64,000 bases of DNA from Neobacillus sp. YX16 (GCF_030123505.1 NZ_CP126115.1:3238001-3302000); one strand, 5' to 3'. Shown: positions 1 to 9,508, counted from the stretch's first letter. Program-made: numbers and translations. Notes: generated by a model not told the origin, from the sequence alone.

Positions 1-193
1 CACTTGGAAAGAAAAAGAAGAATTAAAGGAAATTGAAATACCGATTAATTACCCAGAAGGAAGCCAACCCCTTGAGCATCATCCAGGAAAGCCCGAACAA
101 GTTGCAGAGCTAGTTTTATTTTTAGCATCAAAGCAATCCAATCATATTACTGGAACAGAAATTTACATTGATGGTGCGGAGTCTCTATTATAA
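1..193 (+). CDS. SDR family oxidoreductase, C-terminal part (5' end outside window)
   Basis: Only the last 63 codons are present; the frame runs from base 2 to the TAA at 191-193. The visible C-terminus has the pattern of a classical short-chain dehydrogenase: a PGKPEQVAELVLFLAS stretch followed by ITGTEIYIDGAESLL, which matches the family's usual 'G-x-P-E-E-V-A ... F-L-A-S ... I-T-G-x-x-x-x-V-D-G-G' ending. The nucleotide-binding and catalytic Ser/Tyr/Lys parts lie outside the window, so the substrate cannot be guessed. A terminator-like hairpin follows directly. Confidence 0.8.
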   Translation, partial: TWKEKEELKEIEIPINYPEGSQPLEHHPGKPEQVAELVLFLASKQSNHITGTEIYIDGAESLL

Positions 194-209
194 ATTATTT
201 CCAAAAACA

Positions 210-240
210 GGCACCATCCAAATGGAGGGTGCCGTTTAAA
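210..240. terminator. Hairpin between convergent genes
   Basis: Arms 210-220 (ggcaccatcca) and 223-233 (tggagggtgcc) pair over 11 bp with one mismatch, between the end of the SDR gene and the converging gene at 252-1964. A run of T/A follows (about 244-254). It probably ends transcription from the left and perhaps from both sides. Confidence 0.6.
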
Positions 241-251
241 ATAATATTTTT

Positions 252-1964
252 TTATTCTAATCCTTCGATTACAATTTGTTTTGCTGGAAGGAAGTCCTCA
301 TCCGTATCCAAGTAGGTGACATTTACTTTGTCTCCTTCTTTTAAGTAAATGACCAATGGTTCTTTTTCAGAGGAAAGGATATAGCTTTTCTTGTTGTCTA
401 AAAGGAATGAAACAACGGTGGAATCCCCTGTCTTTTCCTTATATACACGGAGTACTGTACCTGAAATCTGTTTTTCATCGGCTTTCGAGCTTCCATCAAC
501 TGAACCGCCGCCTCTTTGAAGGGCCGTTTTATACTGTTTTAAAGCTTCATTTGGAGTAACCCCGAACACCGAAATTTCTGGATTAGCTGCTGAAACGATG
601 AAGTAATTCTGTAAAAATCCATTTGAATCAAGTACAGGTGTCAACCAGCTTGCCTCTCCATAGAAATTATAGATTACAGGCATTTCACCATGCCATTTCT
701 TTTCAATGAATTTCTTTTCAATAATTTGTAAGGCACCTTGCGAATCCATATAAGATTCTTCAGGATTCCCTGTGTAATAGGTTGCTTCACCCGTACGCGA
801 ATTTGTCAGCGAGTAGCCGAGCATGGAATCGACGCCTTCTTTAGGGCTAGTGAAGTCAGTGAAATAATACATTACACCATTTTGGTTGAATATCGGGCTT
901 ACATTCGCCTCAGTACCTTCATCAGAAGGAAGTTTTACATCCGATTTACCAAAGAGGCTATTCCAAAACCCGTGAATATAATTTCCGAAGTAACTATTTT
1001 GCAAGCTGACTATTTCTGGTGATACAGCACCATCAATAAATTCTGGGACTTCTGATAGAGAATACGACTTTGTATCGCCATTTCTGGAATCCACTACCAC
1101 AACACCTTTAACATCAAATCCATTACGAGCAGAAATAAATTCTCCGTAGGAACGGATATAATAAGGTTTTCCTTCATCATCAATTTCTAATTGAACATCA
1201 CCATAGAAAATATCTTTCGGGTACTGCATACGAATATGGCGCTCAATGGACTTATTAAAATAAGAAGAAGGGGTATAGATCATTTCTGATTTTATAAATT
1301 TTGGATTAGCAGAAGAATCTGTTGCACTTAAAGTGAAATAACCAGGTGTTTCTTTCCCTTTCCACCATTTGAAAAAACCAGAGAACTCAACAGGAGCTAT
1401 ATAGACATAATCTCCTTTTACCTTTTGAATTTGAAGATTTCCCAGTTCATAATAGCTCGTATTTGGCACTTGACCAAAAGCTTTTTTCATTTTATTACGG
1501 GCGAATTCAGGTGGTACACTAGCAGGTGTTTCTTTCTCGTCAAAGGACTTAATTTCCACTTCCTGCTCCATTTGAGCAATCTCATATTTTTCATCCGCAT
1601 TAAATAGAAAGGCAGTGAGAAAGTAAATTCCAAAGAATAGGCTGACTGCAAACAACAGTGCTTTTACTTTTCTTTCCAATCCAGTGGATAGTAAGGCACC
1701 TAACGCAGTAATGATAATCGTAAACACCCATAAAGATGAGGGATTCCTATCAAAATTTGTGAAATAATAGTAAACAAAAACAGAAGGAATCAGAACTACT
1801 ATAACAGCGATAATTACTCCGGGAAAAAGCTTTCTATCACCTTTTGAACTCTTTTTATTACTTTTCCTATCGGCAGACTTATCATCCCTATAAATCGGTA
1901 TAAGAACAAGAGCAGACACAATAGCGATAATCAGCACAAACAAAAACGTATTCCCCATATCCAA
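252..1964 (-). CDS. Membrane protein of unknown function with large extracytoplasmic part
   Basis: A 570-residue protein I do not recognise. Four hydrophobic segments occupy about the first 120 residues (roughly 6-25, 47-68, 78-95 and 100-120), with a Lys/Asp-rich loop between the first two. The remaining 450 residues are soluble, mixed alpha/beta and rich in aromatic residues, with no catalytic motif visible. The last 70 residues (ISGTVLRVYKEKTG onward) look like a small beta-barrel of OB type, which is inference. The start is supported by AAGGGGAA shortly upstream on the minus strand. The gene stands alone and diverges from the alcohol dehydrogenase gene. Confidence 0.75.
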   Translation of the reverse strand: MDMGNTFLFVLIIAIVSALVLIPIYRDDKSADRKSNKKSSKGDRKLFPGVIIAVIVVLIPSVFVYYYFTNFDRNPSSLWVFTIIITALGALLSTGLERKVKALLFAVSLFFGIYFLTAFLFNADEKYEIAQMEQEVEIKSFDEKETPASVPPEFARNKMKKAFGQVPNTSYYELGNLQIQKVKGDYVYIAPVEFSGFFKWWKGKETPGYFTLSATDSSANPKFIKSEMIYTPSSYFNKSIERHIRMQYPKDIFYGDVQLEIDDEGKPYYIRSYGEFISARNGFDVKGVVVVDSRNGDTKSYSLSEVPEFIDGAVSPEIVSLQNSYFGNYIHGFWNSLFGKSDVKLPSDEGTEANVSPIFNQNGVMYYFTDFTSPKEGVDSMLGYSLTNSRTGEATYYTGNPEESYMDSQGALQIIEKKFIEKKWHGEMPVIYNFYGEASWLTPVLDSNGFLQNYFIVSAANPEISVFGVTPNEALKQYKTALQRGGGSVDGSSKADEKQISGTVLRVYKEKTGDSTVVSFLLDNKKSYILSSEKEPLVIYLKEGDKVNVTYLDTDEDFLPAKQIVIEGLE

Positions 1965-2114
1965 TTCCCCTTCATAATCAATTATCTTTTTACTGATACT
2001 CTTTATATACGAGTATATAGGAAGAAAGTTTCAATTTTAAAATAGTTTGTATAAAAGTATAAAACATCATACATTTACATAATGAATATATAAATTGGAA
2101 AAGGGGATGGGTAG

Positions 2115-3287
2115 ATGTTTCAATTTGTTTCACCAATGCATATTTATCATGGTGAAGGTTCACTTAATAAATTGGCAGATATTATTAAGGCATACGCTTG
2201 TAAAAAGGTTTTTCTCCTTACAGATCCAGTATTAAAAGATTTGGGAGTAATTGAACCTATTCTACTGCTATTAGAGCAACAAAGTATTCGGGTGCATTTA
2301 TCAACCAAAGTTGTACCTGAGCCCTCTTTAGAAGTTGGAAATCAGGTCGTTGATGAGATTAGAAAAAGTAAAGCTGAGTTAGTAATTGGGATTGGCGGCG
2401 GCAGTGCGCTAGACTTAGCGAAGGCTGGAGCAGTTTTGGCGGAAAATGAGGGTTATGTGCAGGATTACTTAAATTTGAGCGGAGGTAAGAAGTTTTCTCG
2501 CAGGGGACTTCCAAAGATATTGATCCCTAGTACAGCAGGCACTGGTGCAGAGGTTACAGACATTGCCGTGTATTCGTTAGAAGAGACAAAGGATGTCATT
2601 ACACATGAATTTTTACTTGCGGATTATGCCATTGTAGATCCTGTTCTGACATACACGCTTCCACCAAGAGTTACGGCTGCAAGCGGAATAGATGCCTTTA
2701 CACATGCATTAGAGGCGTATACTTCCATTAACGCAACTCCGTTAACAGACACACTGGCATTAGAAGCGATGCGCAGAATCGTTGGCAGCATTAGAACTGC
2801 TGTTTGGAATGGGAAGGATAAAGCAGCTAGGGAACATATGGCCCTCGGAAGTTTATTAGCAGGTTTAAGCTTTTATAACGCCGGGGTTGCAGCTGTGCAT
2901 GCCCTTGCCTATCCATTAGGCGGATTGTTTAAACTGCCGCACGGGGAATCGAATGCCGTATTGCTACCATATGTTTACGATGATATTTGGCACGCCTGTG
3001 TGGATAAAATGGTCAAAGTAGCAGAGATTTTTAAACTGCCTTCTGATGGAAAAAGTGATCGTGAATTAGCTAAAGATGTGGTCCGAAGTTTACTAGATTT
3101 AGTTCAAGATGTTGGATTGCCAACAACCCTAGAATCCTACCATATCCAAAGAGCAGACATTATGGTATTAGCAGAAAATGGAATAAAACAAAAAAGGCTA
3201 TTAAATAGAAGTCCAAAACCATTTACGATTGAAACCATCGAGAAAATCTATCGAAACGCCTTCGATGGAGTATTATCGAATTGTTAG
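2115..3287 (+). CDS. Iron-containing (group III) alcohol dehydrogenase
   Basis: This 390-residue protein has the usual length of the Fe-ADH family, which interconverts alcohols and aldehydes with NAD(P)(H) in the cytoplasm. The dinucleotide-binding GIGGGSALDLAK stretch lies at 92-103 and the PSTAGTGAEVT signature at 139-148. The four metal ligands expected for the family are present as D193 and H197 (GIDAFTHALEAY), H262 and H276 (LPHGESNAVLLPY). AAAGGGGATGG precedes the ATG. A hotdog thioesterase gene follows after 20 bases and is probably co-transcribed. The alcohol substrate cannot be read from sequence. Confidence 0.92.
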   Translation: MFQFVSPMHIYHGEGSLNKLADIIKAYACKKVFLLTDPVLKDLGVIEPILLLLEQQSIRVHLSTKVVPEPSLEVGNQVVDEIRKSKAELVIGIGGGSALDLAKAGAVLAENEGYVQDYLNLSGGKKFSRRGLPKILIPSTAGTGAEVTDIAVYSLEETKDVITHEFLLADYAIVDPVLTYTLPPRVTAASGIDAFTHALEAYTSINATPLTDTLALEAMRRIVGSIRTAVWNGKDKAAREHMALGSLLAGLSFYNAGVAAVHALAYPLGGLFKLPHGESNAVLLPYVYDDIWHACVDKMVKVAEIFKLPSDGKSDRELAKDVVRSLLDLVQDVGLPTTLESYHIQRADIMVLAENGIKQKRLLNRSPKPFTIETIEKIYRNAFDGVLSNC

Positions 3288-3307
3288 TTTGAAAGGACGA
3301 GTATACT

Positions 3308-3709
3308 ATGTATAAAAAAATCATTGAGCCTCGTGTATCTGAAACAGATGGTGTAGGTCATATCAACAATACAACGATTCCTGTTTGGTTTGAAGCGGGG
3401 CGGAACGATATATTTAAATTGTTTACCCCAGATGCTTCATTCGTAAATTGGAAGATGATTATATTAAATATGAACGTAGATTATTTAAAGCAAATCTATT
3501 TTGGCAGAGATGTTGAGGTTTTCGTTTGGGTTAAAAGGATTGGTAATTCTAGTTTAGTATTATATGAAGAAATCCATCAGGATGGTCAGATATGCGCGAA
3601 AGATACAGTAACGTACGTAAATTTTAATCTCCAAACCCAAAAATCCGAACCTATTCCTAATGAAATAAGAAGTGCATTAGAGTTACACTTTTATCATGAA
3701 AATGAATAA
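3308..3709 (+). CDS. Acyl-CoA thioesterase, 4HBT/YbgC-like hotdog fold
   Basis: A 133-residue single-hotdog protein. The N-terminal ETDGVGHINNTTIPVWFEAG pattern is the active-site region of the 4-hydroxybenzoyl-CoA thioesterase/YbgC group (Asp or Glu before GHINN, then the long central helix). It probably hydrolyses an acyl-CoA to free acid and CoA in the cytoplasm; the acyl group is unknown. It lies 20 bases after the Fe-type alcohol dehydrogenase with its own GAAAGGACGAG ribosome site, so the two may act on one aldehyde or acyl metabolite. A second paralogue of the same fold is at 54644-55036. Confidence 0.85.
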   Translation: MYKKIIEPRVSETDGVGHINNTTIPVWFEAGRNDIFKLFTPDASFVNWKMIILNMNVDYLKQIYFGRDVEVFVWVKRIGNSSLVLYEEIHQDGQICAKDTVTYVNFNLQTQKSEPIPNEIRSALELHFYHENE

Positions 3710-3758
3710 AAAAGTGCAGGCACCTTCCAGAAATTGGAGGGAGCCTAGCACTTTTTTT
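3710..3758. terminator. Bidirectional terminator between thioesterase gene and pepF
   Basis: A long stem with outer arms aaaaagtgc (3710-3718) and gcacttttttt (3748-3758) and inner pairing of ttcca with tggagg. It has A-runs on one side and T-runs on the other and separates two convergent genes. It overlaps the last codon of the minus-strand pepF gene. Confidence 0.85.
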
Positions 3759-5571
3759 AGGTGTATGACTTTTCTAATTCCTCTATTAATGAACCAACAT
3801 ATGCTACTGCTTTACAGACTGGCTCAGGTGTCGACATATCAACACCAGCGTGTTTTAGTAGCTCAAGAGGTTTCATTGTTCCACCAGCACGAAGTACTTC
3901 GAGCCAGCGGTCAACAGCAGGCTGACCTTCTTCCTGAATCAATTGTGCCACTGCAGTAGAAGCGGTCAAGCCGGCAGAATAGGTATATGGATACAAGCCC
4001 ATGTAATAGTGAGGCTGACGCATCCAAGTTAGGCTTGCACCTTCATCGATTTCCACAGTGTCTCCCCAGAACTCAGAAAGTACATTCCTAGTCAATTCAG
4101 ATAGAGAATTAGCAGTAAGTGCGTTTCCGCTTTCAGCTAATGCATAAACCCTGCGTTGATATTCTGCCTCTAGAAGATGGGTAACAAAATTATGATAATA
4201 CGTTCCTAGCAACTGAAGAACCACCCAGCGGCGCATTTGTTTGTCTTCATTATTGGCTAAAAGGTGCTGTCCTAATAAAAGCTCATTCATGGTAGATGGA
4301 GCTTCAATGAAATACATGGATGGACGAACATTCATGATTCTTTGATTTTTGTTCGCCAAGTAGAAATGACCTGCATGCCCAAATTCATGTGCCAGGGTAA
4401 AACAGCCGCGCATATTATCCTGCCATGTAACCAAAATGTAGGGGTGCGATCCGTAGGGACTTGAGCAGAAGGCGCCAGTGGATTTCCCGATATTGTCCGC
4501 AAGATCCACCCATCTCTCTTTGAAGCCCTTTTCAATAATTTCACTATATTCTGGTCCCATCACTTTTAAAGATTCTAAAATAAGCTGACTAGCTTCTTTA
4601 TAGGTTGTCTCTGGATTAAAGTCAGGATCTAAGGGTGCTTTCAAATCACAAAACTTCATAACATCAAGACCTAATGCCTTTTTCTTCAACTTTGCAAAGC
4701 GGCGCATATGAGGAGCCAGCTCATTAAAAATAATATCAATCTGGTTGTTGTACATATCAAGTGTTACCTGATGTGGTTCTAAGAGCATTTGTTCAACTGA
4801 CTGATAGTTTCTAAATCGAGAAAGAGTTACTTGTTTTTTCACTTCAGCTGAATAGGCAGCTGCGATTGTGTTTTTATATTGTTTTAGTGTTGAAACGAAA
4901 GAGTCATAGGCTTTTCTGCGTGTTTCTGTATCTGAAGAAAACTCGTAGCGGTTTTCAAATAATGCAAAGGATACCGGTAATTCATTTCCCTCACTATCCG
5001 CGATAGGAGCAAAGTCCATGTCTGCTAATTTAGCCATGCTATAAATGGTATAAGGGGCACCATGTACCTCACCTAAAGCAGCTAAAACCTCTTCCGTTTC
5101 GGGTGAAAGTCGATGTTTTTTCGTTTCGAGCAGCTCGAGTAAATCTTTTCGAAAAGGTTGAAGGTCCGGATTCTCTTGAAGGTATGTTTCAATCGTTCCA
5201 TCTTCTAGTGAAAGAATCTCTGAATTAATAAATGATAATGCGGCAACCATTTTTGTCCGTAATGCCGATAATTTCGCTGAATTTGACTGATTAATAGGAT
5301 CTGTCCCATCCGCAGATTGTTTCAAGCTTGCATACGTTGCTGCCTTGACCATTTTCATCAATAAATTTTCCTGATCAATCAAGCACGATGATAAATCTTT
5401 TGAGCTAGTATGTAATGTCCCTTTAAATACCTCAATCTTTACAATATCTGTTTCAATCACTTCAAGTTCTTTTTCCCATGCCTGCTCTGATGCAAATAGA
5501 TCATTAAGATTCCAAGTTAGTTCCTCTGGAACCATTGATCGGGTCAGCCGTTTTTCTACCGTCTTTACCAT
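3757..5571 (-). CDS. pepF: Oligoendopeptidase F (M3 metallopeptidase)
   Basis: The 604-residue length is normal for the PepF group of family M3, cytoplasmic zinc peptidases that cut short peptides. The zinc motif HEFGH is at 395-399 within LAHEFGHAGHFYLANK, and the third ligand is probably E423 in FIEAPSTMNE, 24-28 residues later as in the family. The N-terminal half is helical and matches the PepF N-domain. The ATG at 5571 is preceded by GGAGGGGATACTTA. The gene stands alone between two terminators. It could aid nutrient peptide turnover or sporulation-phase protein turnover; the sequence does not decide. Confidence 0.95.
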   Translation of the reverse strand: MVKTVEKRLTRSMVPEELTWNLNDLFASEQAWEKELEVIETDIVKIEVFKGTLHTSSKDLSSCLIDQENLLMKMVKAATYASLKQSADGTDPINQSNSAKLSALRTKMVAALSFINSEILSLEDGTIETYLQENPDLQPFRKDLLELLETKKHRLSPETEEVLAALGEVHGAPYTIYSMAKLADMDFAPIADSEGNELPVSFALFENRYEFSSDTETRRKAYDSFVSTLKQYKNTIAAAYSAEVKKQVTLSRFRNYQSVEQMLLEPHQVTLDMYNNQIDIIFNELAPHMRRFAKLKKKALGLDVMKFCDLKAPLDPDFNPETTYKEASQLILESLKVMGPEYSEIIEKGFKERWVDLADNIGKSTGAFCSSPYGSHPYILVTWQDNMRGCFTLAHEFGHAGHFYLANKNQRIMNVRPSMYFIEAPSTMNELLLGQHLLANNEDKQMRRWVVLQLLGTYYHNFVTHLLEAEYQRRVYALAESGNALTANSLSELTRNVLSEFWGDTVEIDEGASLTWMRQPHYYMGLYPYTYSAGLTASTAVAQLIQEEGQPAVDRWLEVLRAGGTMKPLELLKHAGVDMSTPEPVCKAVAYVGSLIEELEKSYT

Positions 5572-5642
5572 TAAGTATCCCCTCCAATTAATCCTTCGTG
5601 TATCTAAGTAATATCATATATTATTTGAAAATTATAGCAACT

Positions 5643-5685
5643 AAAAAAATGGAGTCACACCATATAAGGTTTGACTCCATTTTTT
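5643..5685. terminator. Terminator after rluF (minus strand), possibly bidirectional
   Basis: Arms aaaaaatggagtca and tgactccatttttt form a 14-bp stem around a 15-base loop, with A and T runs on opposite flanks. It abuts the stop codon of the minus-strand rluF gene. Confidence 0.85.
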
Positions 5686-6410
5686 CACCATTCTCTAGGT
5701 TCATAATTAAGATCACTAAATAATTGATTCTTTTCTTTCTTCGTTAAATCTCTCCATTGACCAATAGGGAGGTTTCCTAAGTTAATATTCATAATCCGAA
5801 TTCTCTGCAGACGAACAACAGAAAACCCTAGTGTCGAGCACATCCGTCGAATTTGACGATTTAGCCCTTGTGTTAGGATAATCTTAAAAACATACTTAGA
5901 TAATTGCTCCACTTTACATGGAAGAGTTTTCGTATCAAGGATTCTAACTCCTTCAGACATCTTCTTTAAAAACTCCGAAGTAATTGGCTTATCCACCGTA
6001 ACTATATATTCTTTTTCATGCTTATTCTCCGCACGCAGGATTTCATTAACAATATCTCCATCATTCGTAAGGAGGATTAATCCATCTGAATCTTTATCTA
6101 GTCTTCCAATATTAAAAATTCGTAGTGGGTGATTGACTAAATCAACAATGTTGCCTTTGATATGTTTTTCAGTAGTACTTGTAATCCCGACGGGTTTATT
6201 TAAGGCTATGTAGACATAGTTTTTGGCTACCCTAATGGTTTCACCATTTACACGAACCACATCACCAGGCTCCACTTGACTGCCAACCTTCGCCACTTTT
6301 CCGTTTATTGTGACTCTACCTTCTTCTATCCATTTATCTGCACCCCGTCTTGAAGTTTTTCCGGATTCAGATATAAATTTATTTAATCGCAGGTTCAACA
6401 CATCCTTCAT
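5685..6410 (-). CDS. rluF: 23S rRNA pseudouridine synthase, RluF type
   Basis: A 241-residue enzyme of the RsuA/RluB/E/F group that isomerises a uridine in rRNA; sequence resemblance is closest to E. coli RluF (U2604 of 23S rRNA). An S4 RNA-binding domain covers about 7-63 ([20 protein letters not shown]). The catalytic motif [18 protein letters not shown] starts at 102 with D105 as nucleophile. EKEYIVTV and [10 protein letters not shown] follow in the expected order. It lacks the long basic C-terminal tail of the E. coli protein. The target base is inferred from similarity only. Confidence 0.9.
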   Translation of the reverse strand: MKDVLNLRLNKFISESGKTSRRGADKWIEEGRVTINGKVAKVGSQVEPGDVVRVNGETIRVAKNYVYIALNKPVGITSTTEKHIKGNIVDLVNHPLRIFNIGRLDKDSDGLILLTNDGDIVNEILRAENKHEKEYIVTVDKPITSEFLKKMSEGVRILDTKTLPCKVEQLSKYVFKIILTQGLNRQIRRMCSTLGFSVVRLQRIRIMNINLGNLPIGQWRDLTKKEKNQLFSDLNYEPREW

Positions 6411-6599
6411 TTCGTTGAATATGTTCTTAGAATACTTAACTGCTAGCTTAATTTCAAGGCTAAGATAAATTGGATGTTTACCAATCCCAACTTTTTTTCA
6501 TCCCTGATATATATTTCGAACAGGGGAAAAAGGTTTCTCTAGACCCACTAGATGTTTTTGTTCAATAATATATATAGGGAAAAGAAGTGGGTGAGTGAA

Positions 6600-7472
6600 A
6601 TGATTGAAGAACAAGGATTTTTGGATTTAAAAAGAGGAGAGCGCGGAGCAATTATAAGCATTATTGCCTATATATGTTTGTCTGCATTGAAATTAGCAGT
6701 TGGTTATTTTGCAAATTCCGAGGCATTGAAAGCTGATGGATTAAACAATGTAACGGATATCATAGCATCTGTTGCTGTTCTAATTGGACTTAAATTATCA
6801 CAAAGGCCAGCGGATGATGACCACCCCTATGGACATTGGAAAGCCGAAACTGTAGCTTCTATGGTTGCCTCGTTTATTATGATGGCAGTAGGTCTGAAGG
6901 TTGCATACGATGCTATTTTTAGTATTTTCTACGCACAAAAGGAATCTCCGGACGTAATTTCCGCCTGGACGGGATTATTTTGTGCTTTCGTTATGTACTT
7001 TGTTTATCGGTATAATAAAAAACTAGCAACAGAAATAAACAGCCAATCTGTCATGGCCGCAGCTAAGGATAATCTCTCTGATGCATGGGTAAGCGTCGGG
7101 ACGTTCATTGGTATTATCGGGGCACAGTTTGGTCTGCCATGGCTAGATCCTCTAGCAGCAGTCATTGTGGGATTCCTCATTTGTAAAACTGCTTGGGACA
7201 TTTTTAAAGAAGCCTCTCTCTATTTAACTGATGGTTTTGATGAAAAGGAAATAGAAATATATAAACAGACCATCCATCATTGTCAGGGAGTAAAGGGTGT
7301 GAAAGAAATTAAAGCTAGAAATTACGGGAATAACGTTGTTGTTGATGTTGTCATCCTTGTTAATTCCACATTAGATGTTAAAAATGCCCATGATATTGCT
7401 ACAAAAGTAGAAGATGAATTAATTGCAAAACATAAGGTTTATGACGTACATGTTCATGTTGAACCAAAATAA
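6600..7472 (+). CDS. Cation diffusion facilitator family exporter, MneP/YdfM-like (probably Mn2+)
   Basis: A CDF-type efflux protein with about six membrane segments and a C-terminal cytoplasmic metal-sensing domain. The ADGLNNVTDI motif in TM2 and DDDHPYGHWKAE after it are the metal-site and loop signatures; a second D-x-x-x-D site (DNLSDAWVS) lies in TM5. The sequence strongly resembles the Bacillus MneP/MneS manganese exporters, so Mn2+ is the likely substrate (inference). I chose ATG 6600 because GTGGGTGAG lies upstream. The same frame is open back to ATG 6552 and includes a GTG at 6591, so the start is uncertain by up to 16 codons. Monocistronic. Confidence 0.85.
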   Translation: MIEEQGFLDLKRGERGAIISIIAYICLSALKLAVGYFANSEALKADGLNNVTDIIASVAVLIGLKLSQRPADDDHPYGHWKAETVASMVASFIMMAVGLKVAYDAIFSIFYAQKESPDVISAWTGLFCAFVMYFVYRYNKKLATEINSQSVMAAAKDNLSDAWVSVGTFIGIIGAQFGLPWLDPLAAVIVGFLICKTAWDIFKEASLYLTDGFDEKEIEIYKQTIHHCQGVKGVKEIKARNYGNNVVVDVVILVNSTLDVKNAHDIATKVEDELIAKHKVYDVHVHVEPK

Positions 7473-7527
7473 TGACCATTCATGAATCGTAATGATATGT
7501 TATAATTTTCTGAAAAGGGGGATTCAA

Positions 7528-8013
7528 ATGGAAGAAAAGGTACATAATGCAATTCAGGATGAATACCCGGATGATTTCGCCTGGTGTTATGGATGTGGCA
7601 GATTAAATCAGGAAGGGCATCATTTCCGGACAGGCTGGCTAGGAGAAAAGACAGTAACGATTTATTCGCCAGAACCCGAGCATATAGCACTTCCGGGATT
7701 TGTTTATGGCGGCATCGTTGCCTCTCTAATTGATTGTCATGGTACAGGGTCAGCATCTTTAGTACTACATAGAAAAAATGGCTGTGAGGCAGGTGACGGA
7801 GCTGAGCCTCCTCGATTTGTAACAGCTTCATTGAAGGTCGACTTTGTAAAACCGACACCCCATGGAGTACCTTTAAAGGCCATTGGAGTCGTTCATGAGA
7901 TACACCCTAAGAAATTTAGGGTAGAAACAGAAGTTTTTGCCGATCATGTACTTTGTGCCCGAGGCGAGGTTATTGCAGTAGTAATGCCGAGTACTTTTGT
8001 AAATCAAGAATAA
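7528..8013 (+). CDS. PaaI-like hotdog thioesterase
   Basis: A 161-residue hotdog protein. WCYGCGRLNQEGHHFRTGW near the N-terminus and LPGFVYGGIVASLIDCHGTG in the central helix match the PaaI thioesterase group, which hydrolyses aryl- or acyl-CoA esters. The Asp in SLIDCHGTG is in the usual catalytic-helix position. The frame is open from 7492, but AAAGGGGGATTCAA immediately before ATG 7528 makes this the start. It stands alone after the CDF gene and ends in a terminator. The substrate is unknown. Confidence 0.85.
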   Translation: MEEKVHNAIQDEYPDDFAWCYGCGRLNQEGHHFRTGWLGEKTVTIYSPEPEHIALPGFVYGGIVASLIDCHGTGSASLVLHRKNGCEAGDGAEPPRFVTASLKVDFVKPTPHGVPLKAIGVVHEIHPKKFRVETEVFADHVLCARGEVIAVVMPSTFVNQE

Positions 8014-8014
8014 C

Positions 8015-8056
8015 TAAAAAAAGGAAGGGGCTTTTGTGCTCCATTCCTTTTTTGTT
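8015..8056. terminator. Terminator between thioesterase gene and 127-residue minus gene
   Basis: Stem aaaaaaggaaggggc / gctccattcctttttt with a short loop, a T-run on the plus strand and an A-run on the other side, between convergent genes. Confidence 0.8.
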
Positions 8057-8063
8057 TCAAAAT

Positions 8064-8447
8064 TTATTTCCTTCTTATTTTAAATTCCCACATATTATTT
8101 CCATCCCAACCCCTTGATATGATGTGATTTCCGCTTATTGTATCGAAGTGTTTAACATTGCTGGGACTTGATGTATTCGAGCTTTGTTTCTGGGGTTGCT
8201 CTTTTAATTCTTCCAGAACTTTTGAATCTTCCAGATCTTTTGAAACCTTCAGAACTTTTGGTTCCTCCAGTCCTTTTGAATCTTCACTTTCAATCTTAAT
8301 TGGGATTTCATCTAAAACTTCATTTATAGATTCATTTATAAATTTCCTATGCAGTGGTCCTTGACCCCAGAATTTGAAAGAATCAAATATAGATCCTTTA
8401 CTCTTTATATCTGGTGTTTGATTCTTGTCTGCTGTTAAATCTTCCAT
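8064..8447 (-). CDS. Low-complexity charged protein, function unknown
   Basis: A 127-residue protein I do not recognise. Residues about 45-90 are a run of imperfect short repeats built from Lys, Glu, Leu, Ser and Asp (EEPKVLKVSKDLEDSKVLEE), probably helical or disordered. The DNA shows matching degenerate repeats on the opposite strand near 8195-8290. The last 25 residues (GNHIISRGWDGNNMWEFKIRRK region) are of ordinary composition and may be the functional end. GGAGGG lies 7 bases before the ATG, so translation is likely. No signal peptide or membrane segment is seen. Confidence 0.6.
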   Translation of the reverse strand: MEDLTADKNQTPDIKSKGSIFDSFKFWGQGPLHRKFINESINEVLDEIPIKIESEDSKGLEEPKVLKVSKDLEDSKVLEELKEQPQKQSSNTSSPSNVKHFDTISGNHIISRGWDGNNMWEFKIRRK

Positions 8448-8590
8448 TGATGCACCCTCCTGTAGTTTTTAAAGCAGTAACTACCTGCTCCTCCTCAAAA
8501 TAGTAAAACAAACCAATGTTTTTACTAATTTACGTAAAACTACCTAGAAATGCATAGGCAAACGCTCAGTCTTAAAAAAACTACTATTTA

Positions 8591-9508
8591 TTATTCTTCT
8601 TCCTCTTGCTCTAATTGTTGAAAGAAAACGGTTATGATTTGATTAAGCTGTATCAAGTCTTTTTTCCAGATTAAAGCTGGGTTGTTTTGTAATGTTTCGA
8701 TGGTGCTTTCGATTAGGAATTTTCTTGGTGCTCTGGTATGCATGATTTCTTCTTGAATGAAATCCAACAGTTCGTGATACCTTTCCTGGTCATTTTTATC
8801 AGGAAAGTGTTTTGTTATTGAATTCCTCATTGGACCCACTATTTTAAAAAATTGGTCAATTAATTCATGATTATTTTTATGTTTTCCAGGAAGCCATTTG
8901 TCTAATAGCTCTGGTTCATGGATTTGCTCTCCAGCCTCGGTCACTTCATTAACCATATTTACTAAACGGTTCACACTATATCTGACAACATCACTTATTT
9001 TCTCATTTGAATCTGTTGCCATCCGATTGTATTGGAGATTATTCTGTAAGAATCCCTGGAACATAATGGCGCAATCTAATAAGTATGGCTTATTCTTCTC
9101 ACCAAAAATATCAATAAACCTTTGAACCATCCACCTAAGTGAACGAAGCCGGCTAATACGAATGTATTGTTTTAAATCAGCATCGTTTGTTGCCATGACT
9201 TCCTCATAAAGTGCAATTAATTTATTTTTCCTATTAGATATCATTTGCAATTCGATTTGTTTAATAAAAATCTCTATATCTGAAGGATTTTTCCCAATTA
9301 ATAAATCATTTCTATCCTTTGCTAGCTTTTTAAAAATCGTTTTATAAATGGCGATTAATAATTCGCTCTTAGATGAGAAGTATTTGTAAAAAGTCCCTTT
9401 TGAGATACCGCTAAAATCTAAAATATCCTGAATCGATGTGGCTTGAAATCCTTTTTCAATAAATAACTGATGAGCTTTATTTATAACATGCTGCTTACGT
9501 TCGTTCAC
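8591..9508 (-). CDS. TetR/AcrR family repressor, divergent from MFS drug exporter
   Basis: The N-terminal 50 residues are a TetR helix-turn-helix (FIEKGFQATSIQDILDFSGISKGTFYKYFSSKSELL). At 305 residues it is longer than most TetR proteins, with an extended C-terminal ligand or dimer domain of unknown specificity. The start codon is GTG (9506-9508) preceded by TAGGTGAT. It is divergent from the MFS gene at 9695, the classic arrangement for a repressor of its own exporter. Direct repeats in the intergenic region overlap the exporter promoter and are its likely operator (inference). Confidence 0.88.
   Translation of the reverse strand: MNERKQHVINKAHQLFIEKGFQATSIQDILDFSGISKGTFYKYFSSKSELLIAIYKTIFKKLAKDRNDLLIGKNPSDIEIFIKQIELQMISNRKNKLIALYEEVMATNDADLKQYIRISRLRSLRWMVQRFIDIFGEKNKPYLLDCAIMFQGFLQNNLQYNRMATDSNEKISDVVRYSVNRLVNMVNEVTEAGEQIHEPELLDKWLPGKHKNNHELIDQFFKIVGPMRNSITKHFPDKNDQERYHELLDFIQEEIMHTRAPRKFLIESTIETLQNNPALIWKKDLIQLNQIITVFFQQLEQEEEE

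Noticed and set aside
7454..7858. 134-codon minus-strand open frame
   Set aside because: It is antisense to the PaaI-like thioesterase, which has the ribosome site and family motifs; this frame has neither.
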